A DNA stretch of 64,000 nucleotides from Strix aluco (taxonomy: Eukaryota > Chordata > Aves > Strigiformes > Strigidae): contig NC_133941.1 of NCBI RefSeq assembly GCF_031877795.1, positions 24,652,251 through 24,716,250 on the forward strand, read 5' to 3'. The notes under the pieces are model-generated. The model saw nothing but the letters and a program-made list of their open reading frames with translations. It was not told where the DNA came from and did no database searches. This document shows positions 24,601 through 38,181 of this stretch, in pieces (position 1 is the first letter of the stretch; each line of letters begins with the position of its first letter). Made by a program: the position numbers and the translations under genes.

Positions 24601-27600
24601 ATTTATTTTGTATCACACGACAAAGTAAATGGGGAGTTATAGCTTGTCACCGTTTGATTAAACATTTCCAAACAACACTGACTTTCACACTACCCTCAAA
24701 AACAAGATAGGCTTTATGAATTGAATCATCTGACGTGGCACAGAGGTGATATTTCTCAAAAACAATGTCTTTCAGGAACATAAACTCCATTGTTCAAAAG
24801 GAAAAGGACAGAGGTACCTAAATGCTCTTAGTGTTGAGCAGGATTTAGGTTAAGCTTTTTCAGGAATTATTAGCTACATATTTAAATAATCTAAAGGGCA
24901 CTGTAGATTTTACCCCCAAGTTTTCAGTAACCTAAAATCAGCCAAAATGAGATTTTGTTGGTTTGTTGCTTTGATTACAGAGGTACTAAAACTGGAATCT
25001 CTGTCAAACAAGAGAAGGAAATACTGTTTTTCTGGGCACCATTAGATTACAAATTTACTCCAGCTTTGGCCTGAAAGAGGCTAGAAATGTTGACTTTTAA
25101 GACAACACACATGGTCTGGCAAACAATAAGGTTTAGCCTTCAAACAGGAAGAGAGAATTACAGCACTTGATTTTTGTCATCCTGGTCACTGTTAATCTGC
25201 GTTCAGAAACAAACACTGACTTATTCTGAATGTTGGTAAAGGCATTCTCATCCCTTTTTTCTGTTACTCTTAAATACATCACATCAATTACATAATTACT
25301 CAGTGACTTATGGGTGACCACGCAAATCAGCTGAAGCCAAAATATTTAGTAGAACGTATTTACTCTGGGGGAAAAAAAAAAATCACCAACATAGTTAGCA
25401 CAATATTTATGTAATCTATTACTAAATCATCCAGAGTACAAACATATATCCTTTAAAAATAGATTATCTTTGACCTTCCATGAAACTACTAAAAGGTTCT
25501 CATACAATTACATTCTTGAATGATCATTTACAAAAGTTTCAAACCAGCCATCATCAATTGCTCTTCTCACAGACCTAGTTCATGTGTTATCAGGATCTTG
25601 ATGAAGGCAATAGTATCAAGAATTACCCACAGCTTGCTCCTGCAGCCCTCAAACCTGCCCTTACAACCACATCTTAATATGGTGATAATCACATTCTGCC
25701 CAGCCCATGATTTGGCTTAGCCAAGTCATAAAGCAGAGGGTGAGAGAAAGGTCTATGTATAGCTCCTGCCCTCCAACAATGTGCCTGTTTTCTGTCACAT
25801 GGAAGATCTTGTGCCACATCTGTCCCCAGGAAAGCAGGTAAGTAAACCTGATTTATTAAAGCACAGTTTTCATCTCCTGTCTTCAAGGAGTCAGATGGCC
25901 AACCCTCTTATAGAATTTATTGGGTGGGCTGAATCAGCATAAGCATCTTATGTGACCTCTTCAAAAACAGTTCTTAAAACCTAATCTAATTTATATACCT
26001 GTATAAAGCCTGAACTTCCTTGAAAATCAGAATATGAGAGTGGCTTTTTAGCCAAAGGACTTTTATTTCTAGATCTTTATCTACTGAATTATATAGTGGA
26101 TTTAATTTTTACCTTGTGCATACATTTTGGATACACTTAATAGACAAAAAATGTTAACTATCTGTTTTTCTTTATTAGATGTCACTGTAATGAGCAAAGG
26201 CAAGCTTTAAGTAGCATGGTCTTAACTAGGGATCTGTTTGTTAGGCTTAAATACACCAACTAGTCTACCACACGACTACTCATGAAAGAAAAAATACAAA
26301 TGAAGATGAACTACAAACCCAAAAGTGGACTTTCTTTAAATCTCTGAGAAAAATCAAGTCATTCCTGGAGCCTTTAATTGTTGATTAAATAACAGAATTA
26401 TTTACTACTTTTGATGTAGCAGGTCCATCTCCTGTTGAGAAATTACAACAATTTTAGAAGGTATTCCACTGGAATTAGTTACTGTAGTTTCTACATTAGC
26501 ACTAGGCAGCCAAACTTCATAAACTAATGAAACTAGGCTTTTCATTTCAGTACTTAGAATTCAGTCACCTAGACCTCAACTTGCTGAACTTTGTTTTTCT
26601 TCCCATTATTATTAACAACTGAGTAACCTATCACAGACTTTTCTCCACCAGTGTCCAGAAGGGAACAAAACATGGCTGTGTATAAATCCTTTCTGTGAAA
26701 GAGAGGACGACTCCACCTCTGTAAAGACTGAACCATTAAAAAAGGAAAAGGTGGCAGTGTTAGTGCAAGCCATTAAATTTAGATCCTTTCTGTGTGTTTA
26801 TCAAACTCCCTTGAAACATTCTTGAGCCAGTTTTTGTCCACATCTCTATGGACAACCACATCTTACCATGATTCAGCAGCAAAGTTTCATCCCCTTTTTC
26901 TTGCCTTCATACCTTAATGCTCCCCACTGGAGTCTAGGTTTTCGTACAGTCTTATCACAGAGACAGGCTCTTTGGCACTGGGGGTTGTTTTTTACCAGAT
27001 GGTAAAAGCATCTATAGCATAATTTCTCTTTTGTGAAGAGTGATAGTAACCAAAGATACACCATGAGTTCAGGTAGAGCGCAGAAGAGAGCAATCAGCTA
27101 GACACAACTTTCTTCATAACTTTTCAGAGTAGTTGATCATGTTGTGACCAGTCACTGGATTTTCCTGCAGTCATCGAAAAAGAGGAAAAAAAGATCCGTA
27201 AGTAAAGAAATTGGCATCAAAGGCATAATGAGTAGGACACTTAACATTCCATAAGCAAAGCTATCCTATCCCTGAATGATTCAGTGCATGGCAGAGCCCT
27301 GAGCCCTTCCCAAAATGTATGCTGAAGCAAGCTAGAACAGAAACAGCAAGAAACAACCAATGAGGAGATCAGAGATGCAGGAATTCACCATCATTCCTTA
27401 ATGGAAAGTAGCCTGGGGGTGGCAGGAAGACCAATGTACTTCTCTCATCAGCACAGCAAGAGGAGATTCCTGGTTCTCTGACTCCTAAAAATAGCACTAG
27501 ATCCCAAACAATGACAGCATGATAGGGAAGAGAGCCGAAGCACAACAGCTTCTATAAAATTCCATATTTAAGTTTTTTTCTATCTGCCATGCATGTGTGA

Positions 27601-30600
27601 CCATGCTATCCATTAAGTAATGAGATTTATGATTTATTTTAATAGTTTTAGCTTTGTTCCTCTCTGGAACTCCTCTATGGGACTTGATGTCTGCTGCAAG
27701 ACCCTCTGCAGTGCGTGCCTAGCTTCTTACCTTTCACAAACACCCTGTGCAAAGTGGTAATGGTGGTAAGCAGTGAGCTGAAAATATGTAGAAGTACTCA
27801 ATTATTTGCAACCACCTTCCCCAGAACTGGCCACAGTCTGCTCTACTCACCCATGATGACACCTTGGCCATGCTGGTTTGAAACAGTGCTCTCAGACTCT
27901 GGATTAAGGACGGGCAAAGTGGAAGATGCAGGCTGAGCTCTTGCTGGTTGACAACCACTCTGTCAGGCCTGTTGACATAATGTGCAGCTGGAAACACAGC
28001 TTTTGCTGGCCCACAACCCATTCCTACTAGGCATTAAAATAGGCCGAGCAGGTTCCTGGTGATGGCAGGTCCAGCGCAAGCCCAAAGTAGTTCGTTACGT
28101 GGCATAGTGACAAATGACACACACTCAGGAACCAAGCTGAGTTACCAGAGGGATGCAAACAAAAAGAGTTGAAAAATTTCTTCACACTTGTGGTTCCATT
28201 TATTGTCTATCACATGATTCTTACGGTGTTCAGCTGCAGCAGTGGTAACCGTTCATAAAGCTTTATGTTCCAAAGCTGCCAAGCTGGAAGCTTGTCAGAA
28301 GAGCAAGAAATACATTCAAGACGAGCTGTGAAGAGCTATGGGGAACGCTGGCAAAGCTAAACAGAGGGGAAACTGGGGGGGAGGAAGAGGAATTCTTGAG
28401 ACAAAAGTCAAATTTTTTAGTGTGGAAGAAACATGACAGTCTTTGCTTTGCTATCAGCTGGCATTTTCTCTGCAGCCACCCACCTGAGGCTGAGCCGCCC
28501 TGTATTGCGCTGCCATCTCGTGTCTGCCTGGCAGAACTTCTCCAAAACAAAGCAGGCGAGTTGCAAGCAATGACACCGCATGTTCAAGCATAACGAGCGT
28601 ATCCCGTTTAAATTTTTTACCCTTTAGTTATGAATGGAAGCATGTCACATAGAGCTGCAAGCTGGATACAAAGCTTTTAAGTGCTTGTTGCGGGAACATA
28701 CCCTTAACCTGGAATTAAAGAGTTAACAAAGATGAAACAACCCTTTACAAGGCTCCCTAGAGCCAGAGAGAAGGAATTCGGAGGCCATCCAGTCTTTTTC
28801 TCTGCGAGCTTCAGTGAACTTACTCGCGGTTTTTGCCTTTTAAAACATTTCAGTGTTCTACAGGCAAGACCCCAAAATCAGCCGCTGGCACTAAATTTAA
28901 AGCATTAGCAGTTGGGCTTCTATAGTTTGTTGTGGTTTCTATTTTTGTATCCTATCTGGAAAAGAGTTCTTGGGAAGGTGGGAGCAAGATTTATCTCCTA
29001 CTCTGGATTCTGCTCCCTTCCCTTAGACCACAGTCAATCTTACTTCACAGAGCTGAGATTACAAAGAGAGCTGTTCCAGACATTTAGCAGTTCTGTAATA
29101 ACAGAGCGTGAGGGGGCTGAACTGGAAATTGGGTGCTTTCAGCACAAATGCCACATAGAAGAAAAAACAGCTCAGATCATCAGTGGTGGCCAGATTCACA
29201 AAAAATACAGTTTAATAGGCACCTTCATATTGTCCAGATCCTCCAGCCATGTTGCATAAACAGATCTGCTAGTACAAATTTTAACTCATCTGTCCAAATT
29301 TATGCCTTCATTTGCTGGGCACTAAGAATAAAACACACAGCCCAGCAAGGTCGAAGAACAAGCATTCCTGTCAAGTCTTCAACGGGCAGATGTCCCGCCT
29401 AGCAAGGACTTGCACTCTTGCCTCCCCTCTAGTCTCTTAAAGCTTACTTGGAAAAATTTTCTTCACACTACTTAAACCAGTTTTAGACTGTCCAGTATAA
29501 ACAACTACACATGAAAATAATCGTACGTCGTGTCAGGAGCCCTGTAATCACACAAACCCTGCAACCTTTTTTTGTGAACATACCAGCACAGCAGACTTAA
29601 AACAGCGTCTGCACTTACACATTTCAGCTGTGGGCACCGCACGCAGGCTAAAGGAGGGACTTCTTGTGAGGAGGTTGCAGAGATGCGCGCTCTAACTGAG
29701 TAAGGTAGAGCTGGGCACTATGTGGTTATCGCAGTGGTATCACAGCTCTAATGTTAAGTCCTAAAACGCTCAGGGACCGACTGCCACATTTCCCATTCCA
29801 GTCTTGTGGCTCCCTCCCTGTGGACCTGTCCTGCACTGCCAAGCTTTCTTACCCTTCTGTTTCTCTCTATCCATGACTTCTTGCAGTTTCCAGAGGGTAC
29901 TGAGGGCTGCAGATCCCCCAGCCCCCCCCGGAGCGTGTCCATCACTAGGATAAGGTATCTCAGTGTTTGGGCTATTTTAGCTTTGGAAGCTGGTACTGAC
30001 ACAGACACTGACTTGGCTGGAAGCTTTCCATAGGCAGCTGGGGCAGCAAACGTAGTTCTCTTAATATAACAACATAGAAACTGATTTTATTAAAACCATG
30101 TTTAAAAGCAGCCTAACCTAAGGCTAGTCAAATGTGCCTGCTTACACTTGATAGTGACATCAGATAAGTACAGCTGTATTTAGATTGACTCAGGTATTGC
30201 TTAGAAGAAATATCTTGATATACATTGATAGAAAATCGTTCTATAAACTGAAGCTTAAAGAAAGAGGATTCCTGCAACCCAGGAGACTTGCGTGAGACAT
30301 TCTGAAACCACACACAAAAGCATTTAAACATGCCAGGGAACATGTTCCTCTCCCCCACGTTCTCCTCATTTTCTTGCACCGTTCCTTCTTTCTGTAGTCT
30401 CATGTGCCTCTTCCTAGCCCCTGACGGCTAATAAATGTGTTAGCTGATCCCTTTAAGATGGAGAAATGCATATTATGCAGTCTGTATTACCAGACTACAC
30501 TAAATTGCCAGCTGCTTTTCTGGAATTGAGTTGTTCCTAGGCTTTATGCCAAACAATCCCTGCCCACGGCAGATCCAGCTGCTCCAAGTTGCTCAACAGT

Positions 30601-33534
30601 CCATCCTAATCCATTGCTGCCATTTTTTCCTTGCTGCCTCTTTCATATTCTCGCATACCTCCCTCTCTTTTTTCATTGTTTTGGTTTGGTTTTTTTTAAA
30701 CCTGCCTCGTGCTTACACCCTTTCCCCTCACTTTCTCATTTATCCTTCTGCCACTTCCCCTTCTCCTCACCCCCACATCAGTTTTTCTATGAATAGGTAT
30801 TTGGGATTGGACCAGTTGCTGCTTTTGCTAGCTTTTTTTCTGCCTCCATGAAAGTAACATCCCTTCTGAAACAGGACACTGGTCTGGTGGCCTTCAGAGG
30901 AATGAGAGAAGCAGCAATGACAATTTTGCCTCCTACAAATGTCACACAGATGGAAGATACATTTGTTGCCCCTTTGCTGGCAGATGTTCTGTCAGGTTTA
31001 TTAAAAGATGCCCGAGCTCCATAAACATGATGAAGCAGCGAAAGTGACAGTCTCACTTTACACCTCTGGGAAAACCCTTCCAGATGAGAGTGAAGAGTCT
31101 AACCCAAGTCAGAAAAGAAATCAGGAAAGATCATGATAACAATGACTCCAGGGGTAATAAGAAACAAAGGGGAGGAGAAAAAGGCATGTATTCTTACCAT
31201 GCTTTCCACTGCACAACCAGCTTCTGCAACTGGATTAGAAAGGCAGAACACAAACTTCATCTTTAGCTCCCAGCCCTTCTCCAGGCTGTAATTCCAGTTC
31301 TGCTGTGGACTGTTGGTAACTTAGGGGGTTGTGAACATCACTGAGAGCCTAACTGCATATTTTATCGAGTTGATGAAAGATACTTTAGCCTCTGGCATAA
31401 CAGCCACAACAAGTGTTCTTAGCTATTCCATGCCCTCATTGTTCCAATTAAAGGTTGAACAAGCTTTTAGCAAATATTTTTATACACAAAGTAAACATTT
31501 ATTCAGAAAAGATAGATTTTTTAATATATATTACTATGTTATTTAAAGAAGAAATACCCAGGCTTTCATCTAGGTAGCACAAGGGAAAAAAGGTAAAAAT
31601 CAAAGATGTAAACTTTTTCTTTTTCCCTACCATTCTAGTTATTGTACCTAAAAGTGGTAACTTAAGAAAACCACAAACCCTAAAAACCACTATCAGTGAT
31701 GCAAAGTCAGGCATGAGGTTTCATTAGCAGCTGATAGGAAGGAAGGTGCAATTCCGAGACATCTAGAAGACGCCACCATCTCTGATGAATTGCCAGCAGC
31801 ACAGCAGAAGGTGCCAGCCACAGTGCTGCCTGTAAAACAGCCAGCAGGTCTTAGAGTAAGATGGCTTTGTTTCTGCAACTAAAAAACAAATTACATGGGG
31901 CCTGAAAATTGGATTCATTCTTGTTCCAGCTGGTTCCTAAAGTAATGTCAGCAAAGACCAAAACTGATACCCAATGGCTGCAGAGCAGCTTGCACAAACC
32001 CAACAGCACGACAAGAGACAAGCAGTGCTCATGTTTGCAGCAAGGTCTGAAGGCATCGGATCTGAAAGCCAAAGACTACCTTGTCAGGGAGAACAGACAG
32101 AAGACAGGGAGCTCGGTCTGACGCTGAACAGCAGGGGCACAGCGTGGTCCGTTTTCTTCTGACCCAGCTCTTTGAGCATGGTCAGATGTGCCACTTCATC
32201 CCCACCTCAGCAGCAGCTGCCTCACCTCCAACGCCAGAGCATCTTCAGATACCGACAGAACCGCCCTCTGCTCCGAGTCTGCCACTGCCTGGTTTGTTAT
32301 TCGGATTAAAGCATCCGGAGTCAGGAAAGAGTAAACAACTTTCTGCCAACAGATGTGAAGCGCAGCAAACCTCTGGCATTTCAGGCTGTAGAGGTGAGTA
32401 ACTACCAGTGCTAACCTAACTAGCAGTACCTGCAGCTAAAACCATGCAGGTGACTCGCTGCCAGCAGGTGCTGGGGCCTTGGCTGTTCTGGTCATGCCTG
32501 AGCTCTCTGCTGTTTGACTCAAGTATTTGCACTAACCAAAAAAACCTTGTCACCCTAAGCGTGAAAAGCACGCGTACACTGGCAGTAGCTGATAGCTAGG
32601 AATTCTCACCCTACGGAGAAAGACAAAACCACAAGGAACTCGCTTTTACAAACCAAATCTTATTCTTCAGAGCTGTTACCAAATAACCACACGACTACCA
32701 GCTAAAGAGAATTAATGATTTCCCCATCCTAATAAGACACAAGTTCAGGCTATTCTTTCGATCCTGGTAAGATCACACTTTAAAAACCTCCTCCCGAAGC
32801 TGTCAATGGCGTAGGCTCAACAGTCTTCCCCCTGACAGAGACGTCAGTCTTCTAAATGGAGAGATATTAATGCTCAGTCTCTAAGACTTTGATAATTGGC
32901 TTAATAAAGGCTCATTGTTCATTTGGCAATAACAGGAAGCTAATGTTCTACTGCTGGATCAAACACTTTACTCTTTATCCCTTGATAAAGCCTTGAGCTG
33001 CATTCATTTGAATTCCAGGGTAGAAGCCACACAGGAAAATAAGCTAAATAACATTTGAGGTTAGTAGAAGCTGCCTGAATGCTCAATATAATTTGGAATA
33101 AGGATACAAACTGTCCTAGTTAGGAACAGTCTCCTCACCAGGAATTAAGCGAAAAATGTTTGTGATTATGAAATTGCCAAATTGAGTGTTTCCCTTAGCC
33201 TTGAGTTAGCATGCACCTGAATATTGGGAGACTCTTTTAACCTAAAATTTCTGTGTAAAAAGTAGGGAGTAAGGTTTCAAGGAGAAGATAAACTATCTTT
33301 TTAATGTCAAGCAATACGAAGCAGCATATAGTAAAATGAACAGTTGTTTTTCCTTCTCTCCTTAAAGATGGAATTTGTAATTCCTCCAATACACTACTCT
33401 TTGAAAAGCAGAAATAGTTAACCAGTTCCAAAAAAAGATAAAAAATACCATTATTGAGAATAATGAATTATGGAAGCCCTAGCAAGAATTTACTTTTTAA
33501 AATTCTGCTCTTTTAATACATATGATCTCATTAA

Positions 33535-33583
33535 TCATATATACTATATATATACATAACTAATAAATATATATACTAAATCA
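33535..33583. repeat. AT-rich simple repeat
   Basis: Interrupted TATATA runs, a typical diverged (TA)n microsatellite. Confidence 0.8.
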
Positions 33584-34505
33584 TCAGTTTTAAAGTTTCT
33601 CCTGCCTGTTAAGCAGGTTACAGTATTTTAGCACAGGACATTGACAAATGTCCAACTGCTGACATTTTTGAAAGTTAAATCATAGAGATATTTTAAAAAT
33701 ATAAAGATGTTCAAAATCCATGCAACATAAAGAGAATTGGGCAGGTACATTTTTGGCCTTCGCAGTGTCCTCCTAACCTGACACTTGATTCAGTAAAAAG
33801 CCACAGTATTTGTGGGTTCTGCCCATAAAGTCATTTCCAGCTTAGTCAACCAACTTCGACTCTTGCTTGCTAAGCTGGTGGAAATCTGGGTGTGCATACT
33901 TAGAACTCACTTCAGCCTAGCTTAAATTCACTTCATCTACATGTGGCTAACTCAAACTAACTTAAACGGTTTCTCAGGTTTTCTCCACCGTAATCACAAA
34001 AATCAGCTTTCATTACACTGCTCCCACTTGCTATATTGCTTCAGAAATAGTCTACTTTATCCAAGAAACAGATCCAGCCTGTTTGTTGGCTTTTTTTTTT
34101 TTAAACAGTTACTGGATCTAAGACATTTTACAGCCACTTCACTTGATCCTTATGACATCTGATGACCTAGTTACAGCAGTGTGTCCCAAAGTCACAGGGT
34201 TGGGTAAGGTAAGGCTGGCTGACGCCGATTCAATGCACAAGATCCTGTCTCGGATTACCTTGGAGATACCATGCTCAGTACACAAGGGAAAAAAGTTCAC
34301 TTTGCAGCTGTGATGGCTCCTTCTTGGGGAAATTTGCCTTTGCACTGAGAAGCAGCAACCCTCCTCCTTTACTGGGGAGGGACAACTCTCTTGGAAGAAA
34401 AGAAAGGAATAAGATGAAGTAATCTTTTGAGTAGTTTGTACATCAGTGTTTTTCCCAGCAACCACTAATGAATGCTTGCTTGAAGCTTTTATAAACATTC
34501 AATAT

Positions 34506-34556
34506 AATACTCAAAATAAGTACCTACTCAAAACAACCATATACTCAAAATAACCA
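34506..34556 (+). repeat. Imperfect tandem repeat of ACTCAAAA
   Basis: TACTCAAAATAA, CTACTCAAAACAACCATA and TACTCAAAATAACCATG follow each other at roughly 20-nt spacing. It is a small, diverged tandem array. Confidence 0.6.
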
Positions 34557-36062
34557 TGTTAACCAGCTGCTTTGCTTGTTTTTGAGCTCACATAGGTGAT
34601 CTTTATAGTTTTTCATTGTTTCTACTAAGTCCTTGGGTGGAAAAATACCATTTTCCTGGTCCTGTAGGTCAATCTGCATCATCAGCCTTTAAAAAACACA
34701 AGAATAGGAATATATTTTTGAAACTGTAACTCCTGTAAATATTTGTGTAGCTGAATTTTACTATCTTATCCAGTGGGATCTCCAAAAAGCACCTATATCT
34801 TAATTTTCTTTGCCTTCATCCCACAAAACTAGGTACATGGGGACATTTAGGCCTGTTTCTCTTTTTGAGGCATCTAAGTACATCTGCAAATCTGCCCTGT
34901 TCTCCCTCTGGGAAGTTAGTAGTTTGTTTTCAAGCCTCACTTGCAAGAAACAAATGATCCCACTGAATTCCTGAATCCATGGCAAACAGCAGTGTTACAT
35001 TAGCTGGCAGATTCCTTTCCTGGAGACTAAATAGAGCAATATCTGCAGTCTGGAATGTAGCTGGTGACCCACCCTCCCCATCCAGCACAGGCGACATTCC
35101 CTCCAGGCACTGTATTTTTTTCTACGCAGAAGAGAGTCAGAGAAATTGATGTTTTAATTAATAGCCAGTCACTAGACAAGCTTTTAAGCTAAATATTCTT
35201 CTTCTCTTATTTTCTTACTAAAGCATTTTTGAACCAGACTGTTCTATTTCAACAGGTTTGTTCTTGTTCTTCTGTCATTTGCGTGCATATATATTTATAC
35301 CACGTTTCTCCCTTAGATCACCCTGCAGATAAAGCTCCCATTATAGCAAATGCAAAACTATACAGTCAGGGCAAGCGTTCTAGCAAATACGCTCTGCTAG
35401 TTTACAGCACACAAGTCAACAAGAATTTTCGATGCCCAAGTAAAAATTGTCATATTACTCTCCAGTTACAATATTAGTTATGTTGGTTGGCTGGTGTAAT
35501 GCAACTGACTGCTACCAGATAAACGCTAAGCAGACTAGTTCTAGGAATCCTACCTGGGGACATTGTTGTGCTGTAGTATAAAACTGTATTTAATATTTCT
35601 AGGGGCCAATATCAATTCATATCCTTGTATTGATGGGGCAAACCTTAGCCTCGCCCTCAGACTTTAAGCATACTACTTATGGGGTTTTTGTGAGTTTGTT
35701 AATTCTACTGGATAAACATCATCATAACGCATTTTTGAGAGTATATGAGGAGTTACAGATGTAATTTCAGGAAGACTTGTCACCACTGCCACCAAAAGCC
35801 TTAGTCCCACCCTCCCCACTCCTGTACTGCCACTGGTGTTTGCATGGCTGTTTGGTGAAACAGATTAAACTGGTCTGATCCAGGCCAAAACTAATCCAGG
35901 AAATCTCATGAAACAGCACAGAGCATGGTGCTCCCCAAATATGAGCACAAATAATTAATTTTCTAGGACTGCAGTAAACTCAGTTCTATCTCTCAGATAA
36001 AAATTAGTATTTAAAGACTAATTCAAATGGCGCCTTCTTAAAACACAAACACAACAAGCAGA

Positions 36063-38175
36063 AAACGCGATTCCTTTTCTCTTTTATTGATACTGCCAAT
36101 GTGACTACCTTTACGCAGGCAGATTGCTTTCCTACATTAAGCACTTTTTTATTAATTTGGAAGTAACATTTTGCCCTCTATACCTCCTAAGGTTATCCAA
36201 TTAACACACAGTTATCCTTTTAAGAAGTTTTCACATTTTCTCTTTAACTCTTTTTTTCAGATCTGTGTAAAGGTTACTTGGCAAGAATACATGCATATGA
36301 CGTTAAATGGAGACCAATCCACCACTAAAAGGTAATGCACATAAAACATAATACAGTACTTCGACATCATTTCAAATAAATACCCACATACAAATGTAGT
36401 AATTTTAAATGCAACAACTTTTCTTATGAATCAATACTGTAACAGAAGATGGAAATATAAGTCCCCACATCTAGGAATAATAATAATAATGCTTTTTTTC
36501 CAGCAAACAGAAATCTTTTCCCTGCTGTCAATATTATTTCAATTTGTACTTTTTTTGAGGAGTGGGAAGGCTCCCCCCCAATAAGTACCAATTTAATCAT
36601 TTATGTGAGCCTCAACAAACGGTAGAGAGATAGGTACAGCTTGTTGATGCACTTCTCTGTTTCTGTTTCCTGAAATTACAATGATTAGATACAACATGCA
36701 AGAGAAGATATCAATGTTTTGTTGTTCACATTTGCAAACAATACTATGGTTAACTGCATCCACCACCATACAAAGCTAACATAACATCAATATTCTTGAT
36801 ACGTTCTTTGTACTGTTACCACAAATGTGTCAATACATCTTGCTCATTTGTTCAACATGAGTCCATTTGGTTCCCAAAATGTATTCGGGTTTGTTTTTTT
36901 CTCTATACCCCTGAATTTGCAAGGATTTGCATGATGAAATATCATTGACTAACAGAATTTTTTACAATTCCTTGAATATATAATCTCTATAGTAAGACTA
37001 CCCATTAAAAATGTGCGAAAGGGGAGTTCACTTTGCACTTATTGCTCCATGTTTTTCATAAATTCCAAAACAGCCATTCCATGTCTTCTAAGTTACAGGA
37101 CTTAGACTAAGCTATTCTAAGAGTCTCCCTTAAAATTATTAAAGGCACTACTGGCAATAATTAATGACAGAAAGGCGCTGATATATAACACCCTATCATT
37201 GACAACTTTAGAATTTTTCTTTCTAAATGTACCAGAATTTGGCACAATAAAATGAAAAAGTAACAAAACAATTCCAATTTGGAATTTAACTGGTATAGTT
37301 GTATAAAATTCCGTTAATCAATAATACTTCAACTTCCTAAAACCCAGGAATTCTGGAATTTATAGGTAATACTACTTATTTAATATTTTTCAAGTGCCTA
37401 TTACTGTTTTAACCAGAGCAAAGTCAAGTTTTCTTCTTGTTACATTGAACTATTCCTAAGAATAATAATACAATATGAAAAAAACCCCAGAATTTGAATA
37501 CCCTGGATTTCTTAATGAACATGGCAGTTTAAAAAAAAAAAAAAAATCAGTAATTTAAACATATAAAGCTTAACATTTTATAATAAAAAAGCTGCTGAAG
37601 CACAGCACACAGTTTAGCAGAGCTCCTGTTTTTTGTTGAAACTCTTTTCTAATCACAATCTAGAGCCCTCCAAAAATCTCTGCCACATGCTGATGTAGAA
37701 TTCAAAAATCACAAGCCCAAATTGGAGAGAGACTATGAGCACAAACCACTGCATTTATATAAACTCTTCTACATAAGGAGTTAAAGAAGCTAAAGAAAAA
37801 TATCAAAATATCAAAAGTGCACAGGTTTAACAATCTGATAAGAAATGAGCAACTGCAATGAAATAAGAAATTCTCCCATCCGAACATTTCTAGTAGATCG
37901 TAAAACTAATATGGTGATCGTTACGTTTGAAGTAAGTTTCTTCAGCACTTGTAAGTTTTCTTACTGCATCAGCACTTATAGGTAAAGCTTGTTTGTTTTA
38001 TAGCTTCAGACATAAAAGGAAAGTTTCAGGTAGTATATAGGAAAAGGTGTTTTCAAAAGTTAGGATCAGGTCAGTGGTTTCCATTCTTTGTGCAATGGGC
38101 TACCACTTTTAACCACAATGAAAGAGGCTAAGAAATGCTGTTGCACTGTTGGAAAGGCCTTCTCCAGGGACTACT
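36063..38175 (-). other. BICD2: BICD2 3' UTR (exon 8)
   Basis: This is the inferred 3' UTR of about 2.1 kb between the exon 8 stop and the best polyadenylation signal. It is AT-rich, with no open frame worth calling. On the transcribed strand it includes an (ATT)5 run at 36476-36490, a poly(T) run near 37530-37546 and a GTGCCTT heptamer at about 37143-37149 matching the miR-124 seed. Cleavage is expected at about 36055-36075. The extent is inferred from sequence signals only. Confidence 0.65.
36083..36088 (-). terminator. BICD2: BICD2 polyadenylation signal AATAAA
   Basis: The minus strand reads CAATAAAAGAG. About 20 nt further on comes a strongly GU-rich stretch (CTGCTTGTTGTGTTTGTG), the classical CstF-binding downstream element. 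Hexamer plus downstream element make this the most convincing poly(A) site left of exon 8. A second AATAAA, inside an A-rich run at about 36148-36153, lies just upstream and could be an alternative. Confidence 0.7.
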
Positions 38176-38181
38176 CTACAG
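38176..38181 (-). CDS. BICD2: BICD2 exon 8 coding part (one Leu codon and stop)
   Basis: On the minus strand, CTG TAG follows a strong 3' splice site: a branch-like TTCTAATGC, then a T-rich tract, then CCATTTTTCAG. Joined to the donor at 41382, it gives ...Pro-Ser-Leu-stop, the ending of the short human BICD2 isoform. Six coding bases would be meaningless alone. The identification rests on matching frame, the exact predicted residue, a good acceptor and the poly(A) site about 2.1 kb beyond it. Confidence 0.85.
   Translation of the reverse strand: M

Larger units (their letters stand above)
20943..36062. other. Intergenic region between IPPK promoter and BICD2 3' end
   Basis: About 15 kb of AT-rich sequence. 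I read the open frames on both strands and recognise none as a known protein. It contains an exon-like ORF at 24055-24339, a possible CR1 tail at 24545, a perfect hairpin at 23559-23580, an AT-repeat at 33535-33583 and a loose tandem repeat at 34506-34556. No tRNA or other structural RNA gene was seen. Confidence 0.75.

Noticed and set aside
32081-32401. 106-codon plus-strand frame followed by a strong donor (GAG|GTGAGT)
   Set aside because: No acceptor, partner exon or protein similarity could be found; a single donor motif is common by chance.
34255-34290. GGAGATACCATG, resembling the 5' part of U1 snRNA
   Set aside because: Only about a dozen bases match, and the flanks do not follow U1 sequence, so no snRNA gene or pseudogene is supported.
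34139-34498. 119-codon minus-strand frame
   Set aside because: No recognisable motif or splice context, and its length is within chance expectation for 64 kb.
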